From an uncultured Acinetobacter sp. (lineage in GTDB: Bacteria; Pseudomonadota; Gammaproteobacteria; Pseudomonadales; Moraxellaceae): DNA of 64,000 bases. Positions 1 through 9,500 of this stretch are shown piece by piece. The notes beneath the pieces were generated by a model. The model was not told the origin of the DNA and ran no database searches. It saw nothing but the letters and a program-made list of their open reading frames with translations. The position numbers were made by a program, and so were the translations under genes. How positions within the stretch are numbered: position 1 is the first letter of the stretch; the number at the start of each line of letters is the position of its first letter. The stretch lies in assembly GCA_913777945.1 (NCBI GenBank), contig CAJYTY010000005.1, positions 186,001 to 250,000 of the forward strand, read 5' to 3'.

Positions 1-65
1 AGCTCTTAGGTCAGCCTCAAACAAGTTATAAGGATTGGGAAGAAATTCAGATGAATTCCCACTAG
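1..65 (+). CDS. Possible C-terminal end of a gene cut by the window edge
   Basis: In frame 3 the first 65 bases read through without a stop for 20 codons and end at TAG (63-65). The translated tail is rich in polar residues (it includes TSYKDWEEIQ), which is compatible with the end of a real protein, but 20 codons is too short to prove coding. No family can be named. If real, it would belong to the same island or to the neighbouring chromosomal gene, transcribed towards the DUF262 gene. Confidence 0.25.
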   Translation, partial: LLGQPQTSYKDWEEIQMNSH

Positions 66-196
66 TCGGTGTGACAAGATATATTTTTACTTTTAGATTG
101 GTAAAATATGCTTAAATAATTGGTATATTATTAAATTTTTGTTTTTTAAAGAGCTTAAATCAATATAATTGTTTTTATTTTATCCAGCTTTTTCGC

Positions 197-2140
197 ATGT
201 TAGAAAATCATTTCGTTACCCAGCTTTTAACTTTATCAGAGATTTTTACAAATAATTTTTTTCAAATTCCTGATTATCAAAGGGGATATGCATGGGATGA
301 AAAGCAGATAGATGAATTATTGAAAGATATTGATCATCTACTATTAGATAGTTCAGCTGTAAGGCATTACACAGGCACTCTTGTTTTATCTCAGTCTAAA
401 AATCAGGTGAATCAATACAATATTGTAGATGGTCAACAGCGCTTAACTACCTTGGTCATTTTTTTAAAATGTATTTCTCTATTTGCTGATAAAGTGCAAA
501 AAGAGAGTATTACGATCAAATATTTAAAGCGTGGTGATCTTGGGAATGATCAGTTCATTTTAAAGTTAAATTCAGATACTAATAAATTTTTTGAGAAAGT
601 TATTTTATCTGATCGTAATTTGGAAAATTGTCCTATTACATTAGAGTCACATGAGCGGTTATTAAACGCTTATGATTTGATCAATAAATGGATATCTCAA
701 AAAACTTCTTCAGGAATCCTTATTACGCAGATTTTAAATGTTTTAGAAGATCGATTAGGGTTTTTAGTTTATTCGCCAGTTGAAGATACTGAAACAGGTA
801 TCATGTTTGAAGTGATTAACAATCGAGGTAAACAACTCAGTGAATTGGAAAAAGTCAAAAACTATTTAATTTATTGTTCTATTAAGCTCTCAGCCTTGTC
901 ATTAAGAGATGAAATTACAGATCATTGGTCTGATATTTTACAATCATTAAATAAAGCCAAGAAAACATCACCAAGTGAAGAAAGTTCTTTTTTAAGATAT
1001 TGTTTAGTCGTATTTTTTAAAATGAATAAAACTGATAGTCAGTATGGGTATGATGTTCTTAAGGATAGAATAAAAATAGATCAATGTTTGCAGTCAAGTG
1101 AAAATAAAAATCAGACAATAACCAAACTACAAGAATTTGTTCAGTTTTTAAAATTAGCTGCAAAGTGGTATGAACACCTTTATGCTCCTAATTATGTTGG
1201 CTTAGACAAGACCATAAAGCCGCTCATTGAAAACATTAGAGCCCAAAATGTCCATGCTTCAATCATGCCTTTATTCCTAGCATTGGTACTAAAAAATAAA
1301 GGAAAAGGAGATGTGCTTGAACGGCATTTACAATTGTTAGAAACGTTAAATTTTCGAGTCTACATTGCTAATGGTATGACATCGAGAAAAGATAAAGGAC
1401 AAGGTGATTTATACCAATATGCCAGTAAATATTACTACGGCAACTTATTAAAGCACTGTGTTTCGGATGATGAGAGGAGTATCGGTAAGGTGGAACTCAT
1501 CAACGATGATCAAGCATTAGAATATTTATTGGTAAGTTTTACTCAAAATCTTGCGCATGATGGTTGGTTCGAAGCTTCATTTTATTTGGATGGTAAAAGT
1601 TCTTTTGATTTTTATAAGTGGCGAGGTATTCGTTATTTTTTAATGAACTATGAGTCCTCTTTACAACGTAATAAAACGATTAATACCGATAAAATTTTAA
1701 AGAGTCGATCATCTGGTAAAACAAATGATTATTTGTCAGTAGAACATTTATGGGCGACAGAAAATAGAAATTTTGAGGGGCAAAATTGTAGAGAAGTTGA
1801 TCGTTATCAAAAAAGAAGACTTGGAAATTTCGTTTTACTTGAACTCCGTTTAAATATTCAAGGTACTAATGATGATGCGTGGGTTAAAGCAGATCGATAT
1901 CTTGAAGGGTTTGAACAAGAAGCTCCAACAGATTTATATCATGTACGACTGGCAGGGAAAAGTGTTCGGAAAACCTTTAACGCTATGAGTAATGTCAAGA
2001 AAACCATTAATTATTATTCTGATTTTTATAGTGAAATTATTAGTGAACAGGAAGAGCGTTACATTAAGTTTGCGATGAAAAGATGGTCATTAAAGGGGTA
2101 TATTGGTTATAAAAAATATCAAGAAGAGTTAGAAAATTGA
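197..2140 (+). CDS. DUF262 and DUF1524 domain protein, type IV restriction-like (GmrSD family)
   Basis: A 647-residue protein. The N-terminus has the DUF262 signature IPDYQRGYAW (residues 24-33) and the ParB/GmrS-type motif VDGQQRLTT (about 77-85), which in this family forms an NTP-binding site. The C-terminal part resembles DUF1524, a His-Me-finger nuclease domain: EHLW with His517, then a downstream LGNFVLLE...LN segment around residues 550-560. The length and the fused domains match single-chain GmrSD-like proteins, which in characterised members cut modified phage DNA. The His motif lacks the usual Pro of HIxP, so nuclease activity is inferred, not certain. It is the first gene of a defence cluster, very AT-rich, and has its own upstream region; the ATG at 197 has only a weak ribosome-binding site. 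Confidence 0.8.
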   Translation: MLENHFVTQLLTLSEIFTNNFFQIPDYQRGYAWDEKQIDELLKDIDHLLLDSSAVRHYTGTLVLSQSKNQVNQYNIVDGQQRLTTLVIFLKCISLFADKVQKESITIKYLKRGDLGNDQFILKLNSDTNKFFEKVILSDRNLENCPITLESHERLLNAYDLINKWISQKTSSGILITQILNVLEDRLGFLVYSPVEDTETGIMFEVINNRGKQLSELEKVKNYLIYCSIKLSALSLRDEITDHWSDILQSLNKAKKTSPSEESSFLRYCLVVFFKMNKTDSQYGYDVLKDRIKIDQCLQSSENKNQTITKLQEFVQFLKLAAKWYEHLYAPNYVGLDKTIKPLIENIRAQNVHASIMPLFLALVLKNKGKGDVLERHLQLLETLNFRVYIANGMTSRKDKGQGDLYQYASKYYYGNLLKHCVSDDERSIGKVELINDDQALEYLLVSFTQNLAHDGWFEASFYLDGKSSFDFYKWRGIRYFLMNYESSLQRNKTINTDKILKSRSSGKTNDYLSVEHLWATENRNFEGQNCREVDRYQKRRLGNFVLLELRLNIQGTNDDAWVKADRYLEGFEQEAPTDLYHVRLAGKSVRKTFNAMSNVKKTINYYSDFYSEIISEQEERYIKFAMKRWSLKGYIGYKKYQEELEN

Positions 2141-2207
2141 ATTTTGCAGTACGATAAAAAGTGCAAAATATATTTGCGTTAACCAAGAGAAGATCGTATA
2201 GTAACTT

Positions 2208-2243
2208 CATGCAGTAAAAGCTCAGTACGAGCTCTACTGCATG
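2208..2243. repeat. Imperfect inverted repeat (hairpin 1) upstream of the type I operon
   Basis: Arms CATGCAGTAAAAGCTC (2208-2223) and GAGCTCTACTGCATG (2229-2243) pair with one bulged base around a 5-nt loop. There is no T-run directly after it, so a simple intrinsic terminator is not the obvious reading; a protein-binding site or RNA structure in the leader of the restriction operon is possible. Confidence 0.7.
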
Positions 2244-2244
2244 A

Positions 2245-2284
2245 TTTGAAAAGTTAGGATTTAGCGATCAGATAACTTTTCAAA
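2245..2284. repeat. Perfect 12-bp inverted repeat (hairpin 2) upstream of the type I operon
   Basis: TTTGAAAAGTTA (2245-2256) and TAACTTTTCAAA (2273-2284) are exact reverse complements separated by 16 nt. It follows hairpin 1 by one base and lies about 90 bp before the half-hsdS start, so it is well placed to be an operator or leader structure of the restriction-modification operon. Confidence 0.7.
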
Positions 2285-2372
2285 ACAAAACTCACTTATC
2301 ACAGGAGACTTTGTTATATAGATTATATCTGAAAAAAAAACAAAGTACTCCAAGTTTATTAAAGGAAAGACT

Positions 2373-2966
2373 ATGGAGAAAAAATTAAAAAATATTGCTG
2401 AGATTTATACGGGGTTTACACAACGCCCCCCTGAAAAGTCAGTAAATACTTTTGATTTAAAAACGATTCAAATTAAAGATTTAGCCAAGGAGCAAGTCAA
2501 CATTTTAGATGATCAACTGGTTGATCTTGAATGGTCTTATGATTCGAAGCCACAATATTTAAAGCATAATTCACTCATTGTTGTTGCTCGTGGAGAACCA
2601 CGAGCATATGTATTCAAAGGTCAGCAAGTAGATCAGGTTGTTGTGAGCAACCAATTTATCGTCGTGAATTTGAATGTTGATAACATAAAACCCGAATTTT
2701 TAGCTTGGTACTTTAATCATTCACAAGCAATGCGATCTTATTTTGAAATGAATAGTCGAGGATCATTGCTGATGATGCTCAGTATTTCGACCTTAAAAGA
2801 AGCGGAAATAGTTATTCCTTCTATGTTTCAACAAGAAGAGATTCTTCGACTTGCCGAAGAAGCACACAATGAAGCTTTAATATTCAAACAATTGACAGCT
2901 TTAAGAGCCGAATACAATCAAGCGAAGAGCGAACAAATTTTAGTGCAAGCCAAAGTGGCGCAATAA
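2373..2966 (+). CDS. Short type I restriction specificity protein with a single target-recognition domain (half-HsdS)
   Basis: A 197-residue protein that looks like one half of a normal HsdS. It begins with the typical TRD opening (KLKNIAEIYTGFTQRPPE), contains the core pattern VVARGEPRAYVFKG...VSNQFIVVNL...PEFLAWYFNHSQAMRSYF, and ends with the 'iPSMFQQEEILRLAEEAHNEA' helix that forms the dimer coiled coil in HsdS. Known half-size S proteins can dimerise and assemble with HsdM. It starts after a good ribosome-binding site (AAAGGAAAG) and is 28 bp upstream of hsdM, so it is co-transcribed with the methylase. The operon also has a full-length hsdS, which makes this extra subunit unusual: it may give an alternative specificity or modulate the complex. 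Confidence 0.8.
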   Translation: MEKKLKNIAEIYTGFTQRPPEKSVNTFDLKTIQIKDLAKEQVNILDDQLVDLEWSYDSKPQYLKHNSLIVVARGEPRAYVFKGQQVDQVVVSNQFIVVNLNVDNIKPEFLAWYFNHSQAMRSYFEMNSRGSLLMMLSISTLKEAEIVIPSMFQQEEILRLAEEAHNEALIFKQLTALRAEYNQAKSEQILVQAKVAQ

Positions 2967-2994
2967 ACCGAATTTTTGAATTGGAGAAATGAAA

Positions 2995-5232
2995 ATGAGA
3001 AATGAAGTAAATCAACACTCACAACATGGCAAAATTGTAGGATTAGTCTGGAGTATCGCCAACATTATTCGTGGACCTTATCGTCCACCGCAGTATCGTC
3101 GTGTGATGTTGCCATTAATTGTATTAGGCCGTTTTGATGCAATTCTTGCACCGTATGCAGATGAAATGAAAGCATGCTATGAAAAAGCTGTGGCGAATTT
3201 GCAAGACAAAAACCCAAATGTCTTTTTACAAAAGCAGTTGAGCCAAATTGCGGATAAAAATCGTAAACAAAATCTTTATAACATCAGTGGTTTTAATCTA
3301 CAAAAACTGTTGGATGATCCAGATCAATTTACGGCAAATTTAACAAAGTATATTGATGGTTTTTCACCTAAAGCAAAGGATATTTTTGCCAAGTTTGAAT
3401 TTGCTAAAGAAATTGAAAAACTTGATGATGCAAACCGCCTATATAAAGTCTTCCAAGAGTTCCGTAATGGTTTGGTAGAGTCAGGTTTAAGCCTTGCGCC
3501 TAGTAGCGTGAGTAATCTACAAATGGGCTACCTATTTGAAGAGTTAGTACGTAAGTTTAATGAACAGGCAAATGAGGAAGCAGGGGATCACTTTACGCCT
3601 CGTGAAGTGATTGAGCTGATGGTGAATTTAATCTTTGAAGAAGATCAGGATGAGCTTATTAAAGCAGGTGTGCACCGTAGTATTTATGATCCTACGGCGG
3701 GTACGGGCGGGATGTTGTCTGAATCAGAAAAATTTCTTAAGAAATACAATGACAAGATCAGCCTTGATATGTATGGACAAGAGTATAACCCTGAGTCATA
3801 CGCCATCTGTTGTTCTGACTTGTTGATAAAAGATGAACCTGCTGAAAACATTGTGTATGGTGATACGCTTGGTGTGAAAAATGCCAAGGAAAAAGATGGT
3901 TATGTTCCGCGTGATGGTCATGCAGATAAAGACTTTCACTATATGTTCTCAAATCCTCCTTTTGGTGTGGAATGGAAAAACCAAAAAGAATTTATTGATG
4001 AGGAAGAGAAGCAAGGCTTTTCAGGTCGCTTTGGTGCAGGCTTGCCACGAATCAATGATGGATCATTATTGTTCGCTCAACACATGATTTCTAAAATGAA
4101 GCCTTCGCCTGAAAATGGTGGGGAAGGTTCACGTATTGCCGTAGTGTTTAACGGTTCGCCATTATTTACAGGTGATGCAGGCAGTGGTGAAAGTAATATT
4201 CGTCGTTGGATTATTGAAAATGACTGGCTTGAAGCGATTATCGCTTTACCTGATCAGATGTTCTATAACACAGGTATTTATACTTATGTTTGGATTATTT
4301 CGAACAAAAAATCTGAACAGCGTAAAGGTAAAGTACAGCTCATTGATGGTACAGCACATTATCAAAAGATGGCGAAAAGTTTAGGTAACAAGCGCCATGA
4401 GTTATCTAAAGCCCATATTGCTGAACTGACTAAGTTTTATTCGAAATTTAAAGATCAAGACACCAGTGCATTGATCCAAACCAAAGCTGGTGAGGCAAAG
4501 GTGTGTTCGAAGATTTTTAATAATCAAGATTTTGGTTATTTGAAGCTGACTGTAGAACGCCCCTTACGTTTGAACTTTACAATTTCTGCTGAGCGTATTG
4601 CTTTGTTAGATGATCAATCTGCCTTTGAAAACTTAGCCAAGAGTAAGAAAGTCAAAGATACTACTGAAATTGCAAAGGAAGAAGCAGCAGGTCGCTTGCA
4701 GCAAGAAGAAATTAAACAGGTACTTACAGAAAAAATTTCTGATCAAGTTTGGAAAAATCGTGATACTTTCTTAAAAGTACTTGATCCAATTTTAAAAGGA
4801 TTAAGCTTTAAACTTGGCGCACCTGTGAAGAAAGCGATTTTGGAAGCGTTGTCTGAGCGTGATCAAACTGCGGATGTCTGCAAAGACAGTAAAGGAAATA
4901 TTGAGCCAGATACGCAATTGCGTGATACAGAACTTGTTTCATTCCCTGACAATTTGACTTTACCTTTACCTGTGAATTATGACAAAGAGCCTGACCTGTC
5001 AGAGTTATTACCATTGGTTACAGCGCATTGCGAAGCTTACTTAAAAGCGGAAGTTTTACCGCATGTGGCTGATGCGTGGATTGATTATAGTAAAACTAAA
5101 GTGGGTTATGAAATTCCAATTAACCGTCATTTCTACGTATATGAGCCACCACGTCCATTGGAGGATATTAAGGCTGAGATTGTTCAGCTTGAGCAGGAGA
5201 TTATGCAGATGTTAGGAGGTTTGTCTGCATGA
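2995..5232 (+). CDS. hsdM: Type I restriction-modification DNA methyltransferase subunit HsdM
   Basis: A 745-residue N6-adenine methyltransferase. The S-adenosylmethionine-binding motif I is DPTAGTGGML (Asp232 onwards) and the catalytic motif IV is NPPF (Asn320), both in the order expected for gamma-type HsdM. An N-terminal HsdM helical domain precedes them. ATG 2995 was chosen over ATG 2989 because the GGAGA ribosome-binding site at 2983-2987 is only one base from 2989 but 7 bases from 2995. The stop codon overlaps the hsdS start by 4 bp (ATGA), indicating translational coupling. The C-terminus is longer than in classical EcoKI HsdM (about 530 residues), with a charged extension from about residue 540. 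Confidence 0.95.
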   Translation: MRNEVNQHSQHGKIVGLVWSIANIIRGPYRPPQYRRVMLPLIVLGRFDAILAPYADEMKACYEKAVANLQDKNPNVFLQKQLSQIADKNRKQNLYNISGFNLQKLLDDPDQFTANLTKYIDGFSPKAKDIFAKFEFAKEIEKLDDANRLYKVFQEFRNGLVESGLSLAPSSVSNLQMGYLFEELVRKFNEQANEEAGDHFTPREVIELMVNLIFEEDQDELIKAGVHRSIYDPTAGTGGMLSESEKFLKKYNDKISLDMYGQEYNPESYAICCSDLLIKDEPAENIVYGDTLGVKNAKEKDGYVPRDGHADKDFHYMFSNPPFGVEWKNQKEFIDEEEKQGFSGRFGAGLPRINDGSLLFAQHMISKMKPSPENGGEGSRIAVVFNGSPLFTGDAGSGESNIRRWIIENDWLEAIIALPDQMFYNTGIYTYVWIISNKKSEQRKGKVQLIDGTAHYQKMAKSLGNKRHELSKAHIAELTKFYSKFKDQDTSALIQTKAGEAKVCSKIFNNQDFGYLKLTVERPLRLNFTISAERIALLDDQSAFENLAKSKKVKDTTEIAKEEAAGRLQQEEIKQVLTEKISDQVWKNRDTFLKVLDPILKGLSFKLGAPVKKAILEALSERDQTADVCKDSKGNIEPDTQLRDTELVSFPDNLTLPLPVNYDKEPDLSELLPLVTAHCEAYLKAEVLPHVADAWIDYSKTKVGYEIPINRHFYVYEPPRPLEDIKAEIVQLEQEIMQMLGGLSA

Positions 5233-6554
5233 GCCAATTACCACGTTACGAAAGTTATAAGGATAGTGGCGTGCAATGGTTAGGGGAAATCCCTAGCCAT
5301 TGGGACACGACAGTACTGAAATTTGAGTGCGATGTGCGAGACGGCACGCATGATACACCTGAATATGTAAATTTTGATGAAAATACATACCCTTTAATAA
5401 CATCAAAAGATTTAGTTACTGGAGATATTTCTTTTGAGAATTTAAAGTACATTTCTCAGGAAGACTTTACACAAATTTCTAAAAGGTCAAAAGTTGATTT
5501 TGGAGATTTGTTAATGCCTATGATTGGTACAGTCGGTGGTGCTGTGCTAGTTAAAACAAAAGAACTGATTGCTATAAAAAATGTAGCTTTATTTAAGCCG
5601 ACTAAAGTATCTGCGAAATGGTTAAAGTACTTTCTAGATAGCGAGCTTACCAAAATTCAATTTGATCTACAAAAAACTGGAGGTGTTCAGTCTTTTGTAA
5701 GCTTAGGAACCCTTCGCAATTTACGGCTATTAAAGGTGCCTTTAGATGAACAAAAAATCATTGCAGATTTTTTAGATAAACGTCTTGCCCAAGTTGATGC
5801 TTTAATTGCTAAGCAAGAAACTTTGTTGGAAAAATTGGCTGAACAACGTGTGGCTTTGATTTCTAATGCTGTGACTAAGGGTTTAAATCCTGATGTGGAG
5901 ATGAAAGACAGTGGCGTGCAGTGGTTAGGGGAAATCCCTAACCACTGGAAAACTACACGCATCAAATTTTTGGGAGATATTGTTTTAGGACTAACTTACT
6001 CTCCAGAAGATGTGACCACAGGCGAAAGCGGAACTTTAGTTTTAAGATCATCTAATGTACAGAATGGAGTATTGACATTAGATGATAATGTTTACGTAGA
6101 AAAAAACATACCTAAAAAGATGGTTACTACGGATCAAGATATTTTGATTTGCTCTCGAAATGGTAGCCGAGCATTAATTGGTAAGTGTGCCTTAATTGAA
6201 GGTGAAGGTGTGGGACAAGCTTTTGGTGCATTTATGACAGTGCTTCGATCACCATATCGAAAATATTTATATTACGTTCTTAGTTCAGATCTTTTTAAAT
6301 ACCAGATTGGCAGTTTTCTGACTTCTACAATTAATCAGCTAACAACCTATGCATTAGGTAATTTTGAAATAGCTTTTCCTTCAGTGGAAGAACAGAAGCA
6401 AATTACTGACTATTTAGATCAGGAGTTAGCAGAAATTGAAAAGGTTAAGGATAATATAGTTAAAACATTACAAACTTTACAAGAATATCGCTCAACCTTA
6501 ATTACGCAAGTGGTGACAGGTAAGATCGATGTTCGAAATCTTAAAGTAAACTAA
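5229..6554 (+). CDS. hsdS: Type I restriction-modification specificity subunit HsdS (two target-recognition domains)
   Basis: A 441-residue S subunit that determines the DNA sequence recognised by the HsdM/HsdR complex. It has two target-recognition domains, each introduced by the same motif, DSGVQWLGEIPxHW (residues about 12-25 and 227-240), followed by the conserved helices LLEKLAEQRVALI and TLQTLQEYRSTLI. The two motif copies are encoded by a near-identical 42-bp direct repeat. The ATG at 5229 lies 9 bases after an AGGAGG ribosome-binding site inside hsdM. It is 35 bp upstream of hsdR. Confidence 0.95.
   Translation: MSQLPRYESYKDSGVQWLGEIPSHWDTTVLKFECDVRDGTHDTPEYVNFDENTYPLITSKDLVTGDISFENLKYISQEDFTQISKRSKVDFGDLLMPMIGTVGGAVLVKTKELIAIKNVALFKPTKVSAKWLKYFLDSELTKIQFDLQKTGGVQSFVSLGTLRNLRLLKVPLDEQKIIADFLDKRLAQVDALIAKQETLLEKLAEQRVALISNAVTKGLNPDVEMKDSGVQWLGEIPNHWKTTRIKFLGDIVLGLTYSPEDVTTGESGTLVLRSSNVQNGVLTLDDNVYVEKNIPKKMVTTDQDILICSRNGSRALIGKCALIEGEGVGQAFGAFMTVLRSPYRKYLYYVLSSDLFKYQIGSFLTSTINQLTTYALGNFEIAFPSVEEQKQITDYLDQELAEIEKVKDNIVKTLQTLQEYRSTLITQVVTGKIDVRNLKVN
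5262..5303 (+). repeat. hsdS internal direct repeat, copy 1
   Basis: This 42-bp stretch matches 5907-5948 at 38 of 42 positions. It encodes the motif that opens target-recognition domain 1. Such repeats are places where recombination can exchange recognition domains. Confidence 0.9.
5907..5948 (+). repeat. hsdS internal direct repeat, copy 2
   Basis: Second copy of the 42-bp repeat of 5262-5303, with four substitutions. It encodes the motif that opens target-recognition domain 2. Confidence 0.9.
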
Positions 6555-6589
6555 AAAACATTGTGTCATATTTTTTTTGGGGAAATGCC

Positions 6590-9500
6590 ATGTATAGCGA
6601 ATATTATTTTGAACAAGCCATCGAGCAAAGCTTAACAACGGCTGGTGGTTATGTAAAAGGCAACCCGAAAGACTATGACCCAAGAATTGCTTTATTTCCT
6701 AAGGATGTCGTTGCCTTTATTCAGGAAACGCAACCAAAGATTTGGGACAGAATTTACAGTTCGTGCCAAGAAGAAACGGCAAATCGTATTGTTAATGATT
6801 TAGCACATGCCTTAGATACCGAAGGTGCTCTATCAGTTTTACGTCAAGGCTTTAAATGCTTTGGTAAAAAAATCAAAATGGCATACTTTGCACCGAATAC
6901 GAGCATCAATAAAACCACTCAAGAACAATATGATGCTAACGTACTCAAATGTACACGTCAGCTCCATACGGAATTTAATGAAATTCCAGATATGGTGCTT
7001 TCGTTAAATGGTATTCCATTGATCACGCTTGAACTTAAAAATGAGTTTTCAGCATCAGGCTGGAATGTGGAAGATGCCAAAATTCAATTTAAAAAAGATC
7101 GCAATGCCAAAGGACGTTTATTTGAATTTAAAAAACGTACCCTAGTTCATTTTGCCGTGGATACTTGTGAAGTGTATATGACCACGAAGTTAGATGGCGA
7201 AAACACGTTTTTTCTACCCTTCAACAAAGGTTATTTAAACGGGAAGGGTAATCCACCTGTAGAAGGTGATGTACGCACGCATTACCTGTGGACCGAAACT
7301 TTAGCTCGTCATAGTTTTATGGAAATCTTTGCTCGTTACATGCATTTGAGTGTTGAAACCAAAAAAATTAGAACTGAGACAGGTTTTCGATATATCGAAA
7401 AAGAAACTATGATTTTCCCACGCTACCATCAATTAGATGCTGTGCGTAAACTCACAAAACATAGTAAAGCCAATGGTTCAGGTCATAACTACTTAATTCA
7501 GCACTCAGCAGGTTCAGGCAAGTCAAATACCATCGCTTGGCTCGCACATCAATTGGCATCGATGCACAATGCAGATGATCAGAAAATATTTAATTCAATT
7601 ATTGTGATTACTGACCGTATTGTACTTGACCGACAGTTACAAGAAACCATTGCACAGTTTGAGCATAAAGATGGTGTGGTACAAAAAATTGATGAAAATA
7701 CTTTACAGCTCACCAATGCCTTAGCTTCGAATGTACCTATCATTATTACCACAATCCAAAAATTCCCCTATATCATGCAGTCTATTCGCACCCAAGCAAA
7801 AAAAGGAATTACTGTTGATTTGAGTACAGAAGGGAAGCGTTTCGCAGTGATTGTAGATGAAGCTCATAGCTCGCAAGGTGGTGAGACGGCACAGCAACTG
7901 AAGCAGATTCTAAATAAAGATGGGATTGAAGCAGCAATCGCTCAAGAGTTTTTGGATGATGAAAATGAGGATGAGAGTGAATTAACTGACGATGCAAAAA
8001 AGCGACGTTTTGCAGAAGCTGCAAAGCGTAATCGCCAACCTAACTTAAGTTTCTTTGCCTTTACCGCTACACCGAAATGGAAAACACTCGCTTGCTTTGA
8101 TGAAGCAGGTGATAACGGCGAAGCCCCGTTTCATCATTACAGTATGAAACAGGCTATTCAGGAAGGCTTTATTTTGGATGTATTGGCAAACTACACGACT
8201 TATGGGCAGTACTATAAATTAATCAAAATTGCTGACAATGATCCAGAACTTGCAAAAAATAAAACCAAAGCTTTGATGGCTCGTTTTGTTTCCATGCATC
8301 CAAGCGTGATCGCTCAGAAAGTAGAAATCATTGTCGAGCATTTTAGAACAGTCACTATGCATCGAATTGGTGGTCGTGCCAAAGCAATGGTGGTAACGAA
8401 TTCTCGTGAACAAGCAGTACGCTATAAACTCGCATTTGATGAATATATTAAAGAAAAAAAATATACAGGGATTAGGTCTTTAGTTGCGTTCTCTGGAAAA
8501 CTAGAAGTTGATGGTACTGAATATACAGAACCTAAAATGAACGGTTTTAAAGAAACTGAATTACCTGATCAATTTGACACAGATGATTATCAAGTATTAT
8601 TGGTTGCTGAAAAATATCAAACAGGATTTGACCAACCTTTACTACACACCATGTTTGTAGATAAGAAGCTTTCGGGAATTCAAGCAGTACAAACCTTATC
8701 GCGTTTGAACCGTTGTGCTTATGGTAAAGAAGACACTTTTGTATTGGACTTTGTAAATACCCATGAAGACATTTATAAAGCATTTAAGCCATTTTACGAG
8801 CGGACTAAACTTGGCGATATTCCAAATGAGCAAAAATTGAATGAGCTTGGGCATACATTGGATCAATGGAAGTTTTACTTTGAAGCTGATTTAATTGAGT
8901 TTGCAAATATTTGGTTTAAGGATAGAAGCAAGCTAACAGGGCATGAACATAAGCAGTTGAATAGTATTATTGATCGTGCTGTTGATAAATATAAGAAAAT
9001 TCATCCTGATGATCTTGTACATCAACAAGAGCAACAAAAGTTATTTAAGAGCCAATTGCAAAGCTATTTAAATTTATATCTGTTTGTCTCGCAAATCATG
9101 GATTTTACGGACTCGGAACATGAGCAGCGTTATGCCTATTTAAAGGCATTATTGCAAAAGTTACCTAAAGGCTCTAAGGAAAATGAAGTTGATTTATCTA
9201 AAATTGTTGAACTTCAATTTTATCGATTGCAGAAAATAAGTGAAAATAGTATTGATCTAGGTCATGGTGAAGCGAATGCCTTAAAAGGTTCAACGGATGT
9301 TGGAACAGGACAGGCAGAATCGACAGAAAATGTATCACAATTGATTAATGAGTTGAATGAGGCATTCGGTACAGATTTTACAGTAGCTGATCAATTGTTC
9401 TTTGATCAGATAGAGCAAGCTGCTATTGAAGATGAGGAAATTGTACAGGCAGTGAATGCAAATTCTCTAGACAGTTTTACAGAGTATTTATCTGGAAAGT

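Noticed and set aside
40..90. Possible left attachment site in the first 100 bases, similar to the tRNA-Ser end
   Set aside because: Only short similarity (ACTAGTCGG against ACTCGGAC) is seen, with no run long enough to be a core site.
5687..5965. Reverse-strand open frame of 92 codons in hsdS, and similar antisense frames in hisF, ettA and czcA
   Set aside because: They mirror strong genes on the other strand and have no ribosome-binding site or family match.
6563..6589. Longer HsdR starting at GTG 6563
   Set aside because: No ribosome-binding site; ATG 6590 has one and gives the family's usual N-terminus.
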